64,000 nt of DNA, from positions 4,661 to 68,660 of the forward strand of contig CAYRCC010000006.1 in NCBI GenBank assembly GCA_964422725.1, given 5' to 3'. Below, piece after piece: positions 18,100-27,134 of this stretch (its first letter is position 1; every line of letters begins with the position of its first letter). Source of the DNA: CAKSNH01 sp964422725 (GTDB taxonomy: Bacteria > Bacillota > Clostridia > UBA1381). The position numbers and the translations under genes were made by a program. The notes under the pieces were generated by a model. That model did no database searches. It saw nothing but the letters and a program-made list of their open reading frames with translations, and was not told where the DNA came from.

Positions 18100-18861
18100 C
18101 TAACCGAAGCTCGTAACCAGCGTTTTAATTACCAAATCCCAGCCGTCAACCAAAATGAACAGCATTATTTTAAACGGCAGAGAAATCATACTCGGCGGCA
18201 GCATCATCATACCCATCGACATCAGGGTACTCGCAACCACCATATCTATTACTATAAACGGTATGTATATAAACAAACCTATCTGAAACGCTCTTTTAAG
18301 CTCACTTATGATAAATGCCGGAATGATTACGTCAAACGATATATCCTCCGTCACCTCAGGCTGTTCTCTGTTTCCCAGTTCCAAGAACAAATTCAAATCC
18401 TTGGAATACGTCTGCTTGAGCATAAACTCGCGTATAGGTGCTTTTGCCTTTTCAAATGCCTCCGTCTGCGTTATCTGTTGCTGCACATACGGGTCATACG
18501 CCTCAGTTTTTATTTCGCTTATAACCGGCGACATTATAAACAGCGTCAAAAAAAGCGAAAGTCCTATCAAAACCTGATTAGGCGGTGAATTTGCCGTTCC
18601 CAGTGCATTCCTGACAAACGAGAACACAATCAAAACTCGCGTAAAACTCGTCATCATTATCAGGATTGACGGTGCCAATGACAGCACAGTCAGCACGAGC
18701 ATTATCTGAATACTCGTTGCCATATCGCTCGGTGTGCCCTCCCAGCCTATCTCGCCGAACGGAAATATGTTCACCGCATATGCGGTGGTTGCAAACAATA
18801 ACGTAAATATTAGGGAACATACGAAAACGCCGCAAACTATTTTTTTCTTTTTAGTTTTCAC
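18100..18861 (-). CDS. fliP: Flagellar export gate protein FliP
   Basis: About 253 residues with a cleavable signal peptide (VKTKKKKIVCG, then a hydrophobic core ending TTAYA) and four membrane segments. The family motif TSFTRVLIVFSFVRNALGTANSPPNQVLIGLSLFLT is present. The GTG at 18861 behind GGTGGGAG gives a start that directly yields the signal peptide. The longer frame to 18939 would overlap fliO and add residues foreign to FliP. FliP forms the export pore with FliQ and FliR. Confidence 0.95.
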   Translation of the reverse strand: MKTKKKKIVCGVFVCSLIFTLLFATTAYAVNIFPFGEIGWEGTPSDMATSIQIMLVLTVLSLAPSILIMMTSFTRVLIVFSFVRNALGTANSPPNQVLIGLSLFLTLFIMSPVISEIKTEAYDPYVQQQITQTEAFEKAKAPIREFMLKQTYSKDLNLFLELGNREQPEVTEDISFDVIIPAFIISELKRAFQIGLFIYIPFIVIDMVVASTLMSMGMMMLPPSMISLPFKIMLFILVDGWDLVIKTLVTSFG

Positions 18862-18874
18862 CTGTTGCTCCCAC

Positions 18875-19423
18875 CTACCTATTCCGATGCTTCGCGCGGA
18901 ACTCTTCCGCACGCTTATGCGAGGACTCCAAAAGCTCATCTACCAAGGAGTCCGACTCATCATTTTTCTTTTTTCCGGCAGACTTGTAAAACTCTATATC
19001 CTCATCGTCCGCCTTTTGGTGTAACAGCTTTGAAAAGTCACCTTTTTTAGACTGCTTACCTTTCTTAAACTTTCCGAACAGCTTGCCGGCCGACGAGGCG
19101 AAATTATCCACAACCGCCTCATAAACTCCTGCCGCACCGCTGTTTTCGCCGCGCAAGTCCACCAAATCCTTTTCGTCAAGCTCACAGAGTATATCCACTC
19201 TGCCGCTTGACATACTCACCAGCATATATTTCTCGCCTATCTGAATGATTCCGACACCGCTGTCCTTGCCGAACGACATTTTATCCAGCAGCTTAATATA
19301 TCTGGTAGATGCAAATCTGCCCAATCCGCCGCCGGCGTACAGCTTTGATGCTTTCATCGACAGCCAGATAACAAATATACACGCGGCTAAATATGCTATG
19401 ACCTTAACAAAATCCCAAAACAT
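18875..19423 (-). CDS. fliO: Flagellar biosynthesis protein FliO (FliZ in Bacillus)
   Basis: A 182-residue protein with one N-terminal membrane segment (about 8-22) and a beta-rich domain (GRFASTRYIKLLDKMSFGKDSGVGIIQIGEKYMLV) typical of FliO. A long charged tail rich in Lys/Asp/Ser follows. FliO helps FliP assemble into the gate. It lies between fliY and fliP as in Bacillus. The tail is longer and more charged than in enteric FliO. Confidence 0.85.
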   Translation of the reverse strand: MFWDFVKVIAYLAACIFVIWLSMKASKLYAGGGLGRFASTRYIKLLDKMSFGKDSGVGIIQIGEKYMLVSMSSGRVDILCELDEKDLVDLRGENSGAAGVYEAVVDNFASSAGKLFGKFKKGKQSKKGDFSKLLHQKADDEDIEFYKSAGKKKNDESDSLVDELLESSHKRAEEFRAKHRNR

Positions 19424-19447
19424 TATGTACTCCCGCCGACAAACGTC

Positions 19448-20743
19448 TTATTTCTTTCTGTTTTTCAAAATATCAACAATACGAACCGCAAAGTTATCGT
19501 CAGCCACAACCACTTCGCCCTTTGCTATCATCTTGCCGTTTACAACCACGTCAACCGGTTCGCCGACAATCTTGTCGAGCGTTACAACCGAGCCTACGCT
19601 GAAATCCAAAATATCCTTGAGGTTTTTCTTGGACCGTCCAAGCTCAACCGATACCTGAAGAGGTACGTCCATCAAAAGGTCAAGGTTTTCGCCGTCAATC
19701 GGAATACCCGGATTATCAAAGCTTTCAAACTGAACCGGCTGTACATTCACAGGGTTTACAGGCGGCTGATACATCGGCTGCTGCATTGGCTGTTGGTACA
19801 TCGGCTGCTGCATTGGCTGTTGATACATAGGCTGTTGGTACATCGGCTGCTGCATTGGCTGCTGATACATAGGCTGCTGTGGCGCCGGTGCAGGCGCAGG
19901 AGCCGGTGTAGGCGCAGGAGCCGGAGTCGGTGCCGGAGCCGGCGGTTCCTCATTTACTACTTGCGGCGCAACCTCAGGCTCTGTAACTGTCTGTCCGAAA
20001 AAGCTGTTGACTATGTCCTTGCTGAACTGCACGTCCATAAGCAGCATAATTTCCGTTGTAAACAGGTTCTCGATTTCCATTTCAAACTGAATGGAAACGA
20101 GGTCGGCTTTCGGATTTTTAAACGATGCTGTTACATTTTCGTCCTGAAAACTTACGGTTTCCGCAACCGGTGTGGAAATATTAATCTTTTTGTTTACAAG
20201 CTTAGCCATTGCCGTTGCCGACGCGCCCATCATCTGGTTCATAACCTCGCTTATCGCGCTCAGATGCAGTTCGTCAAGCTCGTCACTGCCGTCGTCATAC
20301 TCGTCCGTACCCAAAAGCAGAGATGTGATTGCCTTTACGTCGGTAGTCTTGATTACGAGCATATTGTCGCCTATAAGACCCTCAACATACGGCACGTGAA
20401 TTGCAACGTACGGAATATCATACTGTGCCGCCAAATGTGCTTGGTTGGTAACGGTAACCACAGGGGTTGTGATATTAACTCGTCTGTCGAGCAAATTGTG
20501 AAGAGCCGTCGCCGCAGCACCCATAGATATATTACCGACTTCGCCGAGTGTATCCTTTTCCAAATCGGTAAGGTTTATAGCCACACCATACTCTGTACCG
20601 TTTTCGCCTTCACTTTCAACGTCTGTGTCCTCGCCAAGCTCTATCAGCTCCGAACCCTCCGCCGCCGAATCGGGTGTACTTTCCGAACTGCCGCCACCAT
20701 TAAGCAGTTCATTTATTTCCTCTTGTGATAACATATCACCCAT
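19448..20743 (-). CDS. fliY: Flagellar switch phosphatase FliY (CheC-like plus FliN domain)
   Basis: A 431-residue protein with an N-terminal CheY-P-binding peptide (MLSQEEINELL). A CheC-type domain carries two phosphatase motifs (DTLGEVGN and SAISEVMN, the D/S-x3-E-x2-N pattern). The linker is long and rich in Pro, Ala and Gln, about residues 262-335. The C-terminal FliN domain spans about 355-431 (VSVELGRSKKNLKDILDFSVGSVVTLDKIVGEPVDVVVNG). In Bacillus FliY is the C-ring component that removes phosphate from CheY. The linker has (APAPTP)n and then tandem MYQQP/MQQP repeats. It overlaps the end of fliM by 8 bases. Confidence 0.95.
   Translation of the reverse strand: MGDMLSQEEINELLNGGGSSESTPDSAAEGSELIELGEDTDVESEGENGTEYGVAINLTDLEKDTLGEVGNISMGAAATALHNLLDRRVNITTPVVTVTNQAHLAAQYDIPYVAIHVPYVEGLIGDNMLVIKTTDVKAITSLLLGTDEYDDGSDELDELHLSAISEVMNQMMGASATAMAKLVNKKINISTPVAETVSFQDENVTASFKNPKADLVSIQFEMEIENLFTTEIMLLMDVQFSKDIVNSFFGQTVTEPEVAPQVVNEEPPAPAPTPAPAPTPAPAPAPAPQQPMYQQPMQQPMYQQPMYQQPMQQPMYQQPMQQPMYQPPVNPVNVQPVQFESFDNPGIPIDGENLDLLMDVPLQVSVELGRSKKNLKDILDFSVGSVVTLDKIVGEPVDVVVNGKMIAKGEVVVADDNFAVRIVDILKNRKK
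19748..19881 (-). repeat. Tandem MYQQPMQQP-coding repeat in fliY linker
   Basis: Imperfect 12-, 15- and 27-base units encode runs of MYQQP and MQQP, preceded by Ala/Pro/Thr repeats (about 19882-19950). Such in-frame repeats can change in copy number and so alter linker length between the phosphatase and FliN domains. Confidence 0.85.
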
Positions 20744-21722
20744 CTTCTCTGTCCTCCTCTATCTTGTCAGTAATCTTTATTGCATATTTGTTTTCATAAG
20801 TACCGATTTTACCGTCAAATTTATGCATTCCGGCAACCTTGATATGCAATTTTTCATCAAGCCGATGATTAAGTGCCAGCACATCTCCGGGCTCAAGCGC
20901 AAGGAAATCGCTGAGTGTGATTGCCATATCGTTAAATGTGGCAACCATATCAAATTTAGAATTAAGAAGCCGTTTTCGTATTTCGACTTCGTTTTCTTTT
21001 TCGTGAACAATCTTTTTGCTTGAAACCCACATAGAGGTTTCCATCTTTTCGGAAATCGGGTCGATTGCACAAAGGGGAAGACATATATTTACAATACCCT
21101 CAACCTCGTCAGCAATCTTTACGCTTATCGTAATAATTACACTCGGTTCACTGTATGACACTATCTGAGCAAACTGCGTGCTTGTTTCTATTCTTTTCAA
21201 TACCGACTTCACCGGCACAACTCTCGCCCACGCATCATCAATCATTTTCACCATCTGAATCAATACCTTTTCAACCAGTGCAATATCAATATCGGTAAAT
21301 GTCTTTGATGTTTCAAGGTCACCGCCGCGTCCGCCCAACAGCCTGTTAATTATGCCGTATGCGATATTAGGCGACATTTCTATCATTGTTGACCCTTCAA
21401 GCGGCGGCATATCCACAATCGCCAGTATCAAAGGGGACTGAAGCGAATTGGTATACTCCGAATAGGTAAGCTCCTCGGCAGTAAGCACCTCCACCTGACA
21501 CATAGTTCTCAATGTACCCGAAAGATAAGTCGAGAACAAGTGCGAGAATGTACTGTAAATGTTGTGCAGGGTTTTAACCTGTTCTTTGGTAAATCTATCC
21601 GCTGTTCTGAAATCATATTTCTTTATTTTAACGCCGTTTTCTTCTTCTTCAGACCCCGAACCGCCCGATGTCAGTTCTTTTAAAAGCTGGTCTATTTCGC
21701 TTTGCGACAAAACGTCTGACAA
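20736..21722 (-). CDS. fliM: Flagellar motor switch protein FliM
   Basis: A 328-residue protein with the CheY-binding N-terminal peptide (MSDVLSQSEIDQLLKEL). A middle CheC-like domain contains the FliM stretch LGGRGGD and lacks phosphatase motifs, as expected. A C-terminal SpoA/FliN-like domain begins at about 250. It forms the C ring with FliG and FliY. It overlaps fliY by 8 bases, suggesting coupled translation. Confidence 0.97.
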   Translation of the reverse strand: MSDVLSQSEIDQLLKELTSGGSGSEEEENGVKIKKYDFRTADRFTKEQVKTLHNIYSTFSHLFSTYLSGTLRTMCQVEVLTAEELTYSEYTNSLQSPLILAIVDMPPLEGSTMIEMSPNIAYGIINRLLGGRGGDLETSKTFTDIDIALVEKVLIQMVKMIDDAWARVVPVKSVLKRIETSTQFAQIVSYSEPSVIITISVKIADEVEGIVNICLPLCAIDPISEKMETSMWVSSKKIVHEKENEVEIRKRLLNSKFDMVATFNDMAITLSDFLALEPGDVLALNHRLDEKLHIKVAGMHKFDGKIGTYENKYAIKITDKIEEDREDG

Positions 21723-21759
21723 TTTTCTCCACCGCCCTATCTATTGAGTTACTTTCCGC

Positions 21760-22161
21760 TTACTGCTGTACCACAAATTCATTGAAGTATACATTCTCGA
21801 TACCGCTAAGCTCATATTCCTGCGACAATTTGTCTATGATTTCCTTTTTAATATCATCTTGGATATCGGCTTTCATAATATCGTCGTAATTTTTACTTCT
21901 CAAAACTCTTACAACGGCATCACGAACCTTAAACGAATTATCGGTCAGATACTTGTTTGTATCCTTGTCGCTCAGCTCCATCAAAATATCGGCTTTCACA
22001 AGACATTTGCTGTCCGAAATATTCGTCACAAAGAAATCGCCCGGATCATATATATATACTTCCGGCTGACTTGCCTTGTGTGCAAGCACAAAATATGTAA
22101 CTCCGCCAGATATAAGCAACACAATAACCAAAATCAAAGCAATAATAATTTTTTTCTGCAT
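21760..22161 (-). CDS. fliL: Flagellar basal-body-associated protein FliL
   Basis: A 133-residue protein with one N-terminal membrane segment (about 5-26) and a periplasmic/outer-face domain (YIYDPGDFFVTNISDSKCLVKADILMEL, ending VYFNEFVVQ). This is the FliL pattern. FliL sits beside the stator and affects torque. It lies between motB and fliM. Confidence 0.9.
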   Translation of the reverse strand: MQKKIIIALILVIVLLISGGVTYFVLAHKASQPEVYIYDPGDFFVTNISDSKCLVKADILMELSDKDTNKYLTDNSFKVRDAVVRVLRSKNYDDIMKADIQDDIKKEIIDKLSQEYELSGIENVYFNEFVVQQ

Positions 22162-22178
22162 AGCAATTCCCTCCGCGT

Positions 22179-22925
22179 TTAATTTATAACGTTGATAACA
22201 AAATCAACTCGTCTGTTCAGCCGTCTGCCCTCCTCCAGACTGTTATCGGCAAACGGGTGATACTCGCCGTATCCCACCGCCGACATCTGCGTTGCCGGAA
22301 GACCCGTGGTTTCTATCATATACCTGAGCACATTTACCGCTCTTGCGGTCGACAATTCCCAGTTTGACGGGAACTCCCTCGTCTTAATCGGCAGATTGTC
22401 GGTATGTCCTTCTATTCTCACCATTTCAATCGTCCGATTATACGTTTTTAATGCATAAGATACATCATTCAAAATCTGATACGACTCAGGCTTAATATTC
22501 GCCTTACCCAAGTCAAACAGCACATTGCTCGTAAACCTTATTCTGATTTCATCTCCGGCTCTGGTCAAAACCACGTCTTTTGCAAGATTATTCTGTTCGA
22601 TATAGCCTTTGAGCTGCTGATACAGTGCCTCTGCCGTCTGCACGGATATTTCGCCCTGATTCATCAGGTTTTTATCGTCCGTTGCCGGCATATCCTCTTT
22701 TTGCGTATCCAAATCCGGAAACTCAAGTTCTTTGATTTGACTTTCATCAAGCAGTACGCCCTTGCCGCCGCTCAGTGCCGCGACGAGTCTTTCCCACTTA
22801 TTTGAGTCGATCGACGAGAACGAGTACAAAAGCACAAAGAATGTCAGCAAAAGCGTAACCATATCGCCGTATGTGTCCATCCAATTGGCACCCTTAGGTC
22901 CGTCACCGCTCTTCTTTTTTCTCAT
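22179..22925 (-). CDS. motB: Flagellar stator protein MotB
   Basis: A 248-residue protein with a short basic N-terminus and one membrane segment (WMDTYGDMVTLLLTFFVLLYSFSS). Asp21 in this segment is the likely proton- or sodium-binding residue. A plug/linker and a C-terminal OmpA-like peptidoglycan-binding domain (IEGHTDNLPI and NWELSTARAVNVLRYM) follow. It overlaps motA by 4 bases (ATGA), so the pair is translationally coupled. Ion type cannot be decided from sequence alone. Confidence 0.96.
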   Translation of the reverse strand: MRKKKSGDGPKGANWMDTYGDMVTLLLTFFVLLYSFSSIDSNKWERLVAALSGGKGVLLDESQIKELEFPDLDTQKEDMPATDDKNLMNQGEISVQTAEALYQQLKGYIEQNNLAKDVVLTRAGDEIRIRFTSNVLFDLGKANIKPESYQILNDVSYALKTYNRTIEMVRIEGHTDNLPIKTREFPSNWELSTARAVNVLRYMIETTGLPATQMSAVGYGEYHPFADNSLEEGRRLNRRVDFVINVIN

Positions 22926-23728
22926 CTTGCCACGCTTTCTGCATCACTCGACGCGGACTCTTTTGCGGCGTCCTGCTCGGACCTTGCGATAAACGACAAC
23001 AGCTTTTCTTCAATCAGTCTTGGGTTTTCACCTGCCTGTATTGACAAAAGACCTTCCAAAATCAGCTCGTTGTACTTTGTTTCCTCTTCCGCCATTTTTT
23101 GCAGTTTTGTTGCAAGCGGAGTACATACCATATTTGCAACTATACAGCCGTACAGCGTTGTAACAAGTGCCGTTGCCATACCGCCGCCCAGGTTTGCCGA
23201 GTCGTTAAGGCTTCGCAGCATACCGATAAGACCGATAAGCGTACCAATCATACCGAACGCCGGTGCAAATGACGACGCACTCAGCAAAATGTTACTTCCC
23301 ATACCGTGTCTGTCCTCTTTAAACACGATTTCCGTTTCCATAATATTACGGATAAGCTCAGGGTCAGTACCGTCAACCACAAGCATAATTCCCTTTTTCA
23401 GGAACGGATCGTCGATTTCACGCGATTTGTTGTCAAGCGCCAGCAAACCGTCTTTTCTTGCGATATTTGCAAGGTCGATAATCTTATATATAGTGCTGTA
23501 AAGGTCATACTCGGTCTTTTTAAACGCGATAGGTATAACCTTGAGCATACTTTTCAAATCCTTACCCGAATAGCTCGCCACCGTAGCACCGATAGTACCG
23601 CCGATTGTAATAAATATTGACGGCAAGTCCCAGAACGAATCCGGCGAACCCTGCTGTGCAATACCGCCGACCAAGCAAGCTATCGTAATTAAAATTCCAA
23701 CAATGGTTGTTATTTCCATTAATTTCAC
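22922..23728 (-). CDS. motA: Flagellar stator protein MotA
   Basis: A 268-residue protein with four membrane segments. A cytoplasmic loop carries the charged residues that contact FliG, and the stretches SFAPAFGMIGTLIGLIGML and TALVTTLYGCIVANMVCTPLATKL are conserved. The family forms the ion channel with MotB. The stator pair sits inside the flagellar operon between flbD and fliL, rather than as a separate locus as in Bacillus. Confidence 0.96.
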   Translation of the reverse strand: MKLMEITTIVGILITIACLVGGIAQQGSPDSFWDLPSIFITIGGTIGATVASYSGKDLKSMLKVIPIAFKKTEYDLYSTIYKIIDLANIARKDGLLALDNKSREIDDPFLKKGIMLVVDGTDPELIRNIMETEIVFKEDRHGMGSNILLSASSFAPAFGMIGTLIGLIGMLRSLNDSANLGGGMATALVTTLYGCIVANMVCTPLATKLQKMAEEETKYNELILEGLLSIQAGENPRLIEEKLLSFIARSEQDAAKESASSDAESVAR

Positions 23729-23780
23729 CCCTGCTTATCTTATTTTAAGCATTAATTAAGCTCAAATTATTATGTAAATT

Positions 23781-24008
23781 TTATTTCTGAACGTCATCGT
23801 CTGAGATAACGTTTCCGCTCAGTATACCCTTGAAAGTTCTTTTTCTGTATTCTATGATTCTGTTTACCAATTCCTCCGCGCTTTCAACCACAACTATCTT
23901 CTTTCCGGTGGAAAGCGACACTACCGTATCCGGTGTTTCTTCTATAAATTCAATCAAATCCGGATTCACAAAAAACTCCGTATTGTTAAGTCTTGTCACC
24001 AATACCAT
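23781..24008 (-). CDS. flbD: FlbD/SwrD family flagellar protein
   Basis: A 75-residue protein (MVLVTRLNNTEFFVNPDLIEFIEETPDTVVSLSTGKKIVV) matching the small FlbD/SwrD family. In Bacillus SwrD raises stator torque; its place directly before motAB fits this. The ATG at 24008 behind AAAGGA is chosen; upstream in-frame codons would not match the family. Confidence 0.85.
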   Translation of the reverse strand: MVLVTRLNNTEFFVNPDLIEFIEETPDTVVSLSTGKKIVVVESAEELVNRIIEYRKRTFKGILSGNVISDDDVQK

Positions 24009-24046
24009 GGCAATCATTCCTTTATACAAATTTTATACCGCACAGC

Positions 24047-24066
24047 CGGCGGCTCTCATGCCGCCG
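24047..24066 (-). other. GC-rich hairpin between flgE and flbD
   Basis: A 7-bp CGGCGGC/GCCGCCG stem with a six-base loop lies in the 77-base gap. It has no T-run after it, so termination is unlikely. An mRNA processing or stability element is possible. Confidence 0.4.
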
Positions 24067-24085
24067 ACCGCACGCCGAAAGCAAA

Positions 24086-24913
24086 TTATCTCTTCAAGTT
24101 TACAAGTTCTTCCAAAAGTGTATCCGATACCGTAATAACTCTTGAGTTTGCCTGATAACCTCTCTGTGTAATAATCATATCCGTAAATTCATCTGCAAGG
24201 CTTACGTTAGATGCCTCCAGATAACCGGCAATAATCTCGCCCGTACCGTTGTTGCCGGCGATATTGTCATCGGCGGTAATCATATTTTCGTCATCGCCCG
24301 AAAGGTCACATCTGAATAAGCTGTTGCCGACTTTCTCAAGCGCACTCGGATTTTTGTAGTTGATTACGCCGATCTGCGCATCGGAAATAGCCTCTTTTGC
24401 ACCCTCCTGATTGATACCGTACATCTGTCCTACCGAGTCAATGGAAATGTTTGTATATTCGTCAACATCAATCTGAATCGGGTCACCGTCAACGTTCAGT
24501 ACCTTGTAGCCGATACCCGACAAAACAAGGTTACCCTCCTGGTCAAGCTCAAAGTTACCTACTCTTGTACAGAATATATCCTCCTCGCTCACACCCTGAA
24601 GCGTGAAGAAACCGTCGCCGGTAAGCATAACGTTTGTTTCAACCTCGGTTGTTGTCTGCGTGCCGACATTCCAGTTTGTGTTAATCGCCGCAAGCTGAAC
24701 ACCAAGACCCACCTGTTTGATGTTGATACCGCCCACGCCGTCGTCAACCGGAGCACTTCCCGAGCCTATAGTCTGGCTGAACACGTCCGAAAATGCCGCT
24801 TTCTGAGTTTTAAAACCGTAAGTGTTTACGTTGGCAATGTTATTGCCGATAACGTCCATTCTTGTCTGATGTGTTTTCAAACCCGAAACACCCGAATACA
24901 TTGATCTTATCAT
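24086..24913 (-). CDS. flgE: Flagellar hook protein FlgE (short form)
   Basis: A 275-residue protein with MIRSMYSGVSGLKTHQTRMDVIGNNIANVNTYGFKTQ at the N-terminus and LADEFTDMIITQRGYQANSRVITVSDTLLEELVNL at the C-terminus. It follows the hook-cap gene flgD and precedes flbD, the standard hook-gene position in Firmicutes. Its length matches the short Bacillus FlgE. A FlgG label is possible by similarity, but operon order favours hook. Start is an ATG behind GGAGG. Confidence 0.88.
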   Translation of the reverse strand: MIRSMYSGVSGLKTHQTRMDVIGNNIANVNTYGFKTQKAAFSDVFSQTIGSGSAPVDDGVGGINIKQVGLGVQLAAINTNWNVGTQTTTEVETNVMLTGDGFFTLQGVSEEDIFCTRVGNFELDQEGNLVLSGIGYKVLNVDGDPIQIDVDEYTNISIDSVGQMYGINQEGAKEAISDAQIGVINYKNPSALEKVGNSLFRCDLSGDDENMITADDNIAGNNGTGEIIAGYLEASNVSLADEFTDMIITQRGYQANSRVITVSDTLLEELVNLKR

Positions 24914-24991
24914 TTTTCAAATCCTCCATACTCATAAAATTCATATATATTTACAAATTGGTCAATGACCCTGTAACTCACCTTTAAATCC

Positions 24992-25009
24992 GCCGTCCGT
25001 ACCGACGGC
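24992..25009 (-). other. Hairpin in flgD-flgE gap
   Basis: A 6-bp GCCGTC/GACGGC stem lies within the 137-base gap between flgD and flgE. No T-run follows. It is the second longest gap in the operon, with no coding potential seen. Confidence 0.35.
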
Positions 25010-25050
25010 AATCCCGGCTGTACGCCGCAAGTCCAAGCCGAACCGCCCGT

Positions 25051-25557
25051 TTACAGTGCCGACTCGTCCGCACCGCTTTGCTGTGTGCCGTTCTGCTCGC
25101 CGCTCTCGCCGTCCGACGGTGTGTCTGACTTGTACGGCTCTGCAAGAACCTCTTTTATATTGTCCATTCCCACAAGAACGCCGCCGATATCAAGCGTAAT
25201 CTCGCCGCCGTCGTAAACCACGCTGTCGACACGACCGGTAATATAGCTGCTGCCGTACTCCGCCACAACATACTTGCCTACCATATCAAAGCCCTGCTGT
25301 GCCGTCATAGCTTCTGTCATATTAATAGTCTGTTCAAGAGTCGTAAACTGCGCAAGCTGTGACAAAAATTCCGTATCATCGGTAGGATTAAGCGGATCCT
25401 GATTGGACAGCTTTGCTATCATAATCTGCAGAAACGTGTCTTTACCTATAATAGAATTTTCGTTGTCGGCGGAAACCGCCGTATATTCCCGCGCACTCAC
25501 CGTCTTGGTTGTGTCCGAAAACAGGTTTAGCGAATTGTTCGCAATAGTTGTTGACAT
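25051..25557 (-). CDS. flgD: Flagellar hook capping protein FlgD
   Basis: A 168-residue protein with the conserved FlgD core NSIIGKDTFLQIMIAKLSNQDPLNPTDDTEFLSQLAQFTTLEQ and a short C-terminal beta domain. It caps the growing hook and is discarded. The Ser/Gly/Gln-rich tail (about 145-168) is not conserved. It lies 11 bases after fliK. Confidence 0.95.
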   Translation of the reverse strand: MSTTIANNSLNLFSDTTKTVSAREYTAVSADNENSIIGKDTFLQIMIAKLSNQDPLNPTDDTEFLSQLAQFTTLEQTINMTEAMTAQQGFDMVGKYVVAEYGSSYITGRVDSVVYDGGEITLDIGGVLVGMDNIKEVLAEPYKSDTPSDGESGEQNGTQQSGADESAL

Positions 25558-25568
25558 ACCCTTCCTCC

Positions 25569-27116
25569 TTATGCACTTATTTCAATGCTTGCCAATGCTG
25601 CCTCTATGTCCTCCATAACAGCCTGATAATCGGCTTTTTCATCATCTTTTCTGCCGCCGGACTGCTCTTTTTGTCCGCTGTGCTCACCGCCGGACTGCTC
25701 TCTGTTATTCTGCAGTGCCGAGTGTTCAAGCTGTATATTGTTCAAGTTGACACCCTGTTCCTTAATTGTTTCGCTAAGCTGTGCAAGCTGTGACGAAATC
25801 ATCTGACGCACCTGTTCGTTTGTTGCCGTAAGCTTAACATTCAGCTCACCGTCAACCGATTGCAGCTTAATTATAATCTTACCCAGTGTTTCAGGCTGTA
25901 ATTGCAGTACCATTTCTTTTGCCGGCTGTGCCGTATCAATAAAGCCGTCTGTTTTCAGTGCCGACGTCATAATCCGTCCGAGCTGCTGTGACGTACTTAC
26001 GTTGGTATCTGTGTTGTACAGCTTAAAGCTGTGTGTCTGAATATGTCCCTGTCCCTGAATCTGTGTGAACGCGCCGTGTGTCTTTTCCGCGCTGCCGTTT
26101 TTCACTTTCGCTGCAAGGCTGTCGCGACCGGCACCGTTTTCACCGCCGTTTTCACTCCGACTGTCAGTTTCGCCCGCAAAACCCGACTCCGTTTCGGACT
26201 CCGCCGCCGTTCCAAACTCAAAACTCGGCTCATCGGTCTGCGCGATATCCGACACACCGTCCTCCGGCGCGCTTTCGCTCACTGTATTTTCCGCCGTCAC
26301 ACCGTCCCCGGTCTGAACATAGCTATTGTCGGTTTCAACAGCCTCGTCTGCTGCAACGTTTTTGACCGTTTCCTCCTCGTCCTTCTCCGGCTCATCAACG
26401 CCGAAGAACAGATTTTGAATAAGGTTCTCCATTTTATTGATGGTCTTTTCTTTTCCGACACTGTTCAGCGGCGAATTGAAAGTTACATATTTAACGCTTT
26501 CAACTTCTTTTGCCTGTATTCCGCTGTTTGTGATAATCTGTGTAAGCTTTTGCACATTGTCCGCGCCTGACTGCACCGCCGGCTCAGACTCAGCTTGAGT
26601 GTTTCCGCTCGACTGCACCGTCTGTGCGCCGAACTCCGACTGAGCGTTTTCGTCGATTTCCCCGTTCTCAGCCGCACCGACCGCCGCCGTATCGGTCATA
26701 CCGACTTCGGCAGTTGCCGCGACAGTCTGCACTGTCGGCACAACAGCCTGCCCGTCCGTACCGATTTCGCCGTCAAACGGTATTTGCTCCGTATTCGGCA
26801 TTTGTGCGATTTCAGCCGTACCCTCCGCTGACACCTCCGTCACCTCGACACCCGACGTTTCGGACATATCATCAGGATTCGTCACATCATACCCCGCAAA
26901 CGGCATATAAGCCGCCATCAGTGCCGCCGCCTCCGAAAGCTGTACATCAACAATGCCGTTTTCGTCCTTTTCCGCCGCGCTCACAGTGCCGCCACACTCG
27001 CCGAGCACCTGTGCGAACTCGCCCGTTTCCGCGCTTTGCTCGCTGTTCTTTGCCGACGACACAATCGTCATTAACGACGCGCCGTTCTGCACGCTTGCAA
27101 TCATTTCACCTGCCAC
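25569..27116 (-). CDS. fliK: Flagellar hook-length control protein FliK
   Basis: A 515-residue protein. The first 370 residues are low-complexity, acidic and rich in Ala, Glu, Gln and Thr, as expected of a secreted ruler. The C-terminal FliK domain spans about 385-480 (AKEMVLQLQPETLGKIIIKLQSVDGELNVKLTATNEQVRQM). It measures hook length and triggers the FlhB switch. It lies between motE and flgD. The ruler region is expected to evolve quickly. Confidence 0.92.
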   Translation of the reverse strand: MAGEMIASVQNGASLMTIVSSAKNSEQSAETGEFAQVLGECGGTVSAAEKDENGIVDVQLSEAAALMAAYMPFAGYDVTNPDDMSETSGVEVTEVSAEGTAEIAQMPNTEQIPFDGEIGTDGQAVVPTVQTVAATAEVGMTDTAAVGAAENGEIDENAQSEFGAQTVQSSGNTQAESEPAVQSGADNVQKLTQIITNSGIQAKEVESVKYVTFNSPLNSVGKEKTINKMENLIQNLFFGVDEPEKDEEETVKNVAADEAVETDNSYVQTGDGVTAENTVSESAPEDGVSDIAQTDEPSFEFGTAAESETESGFAGETDSRSENGGENGAGRDSLAAKVKNGSAEKTHGAFTQIQGQGHIQTHSFKLYNTDTNVSTSQQLGRIMTSALKTDGFIDTAQPAKEMVLQLQPETLGKIIIKLQSVDGELNVKLTATNEQVRQMISSQLAQLSETIKEQGVNLNNIQLEHSALQNNREQSGGEHSGQKEQSGGRKDDEKADYQAVMEDIEAALASIEISA

Positions 27117-27134
27117 ATTTCAAACCTCCTTCAC

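Noticed and set aside
19748..19881. Repeats resembling a short CRISPR array
   Set aside because: Units are contiguous, in frame and encode the FliY linker; there are no unique spacers.
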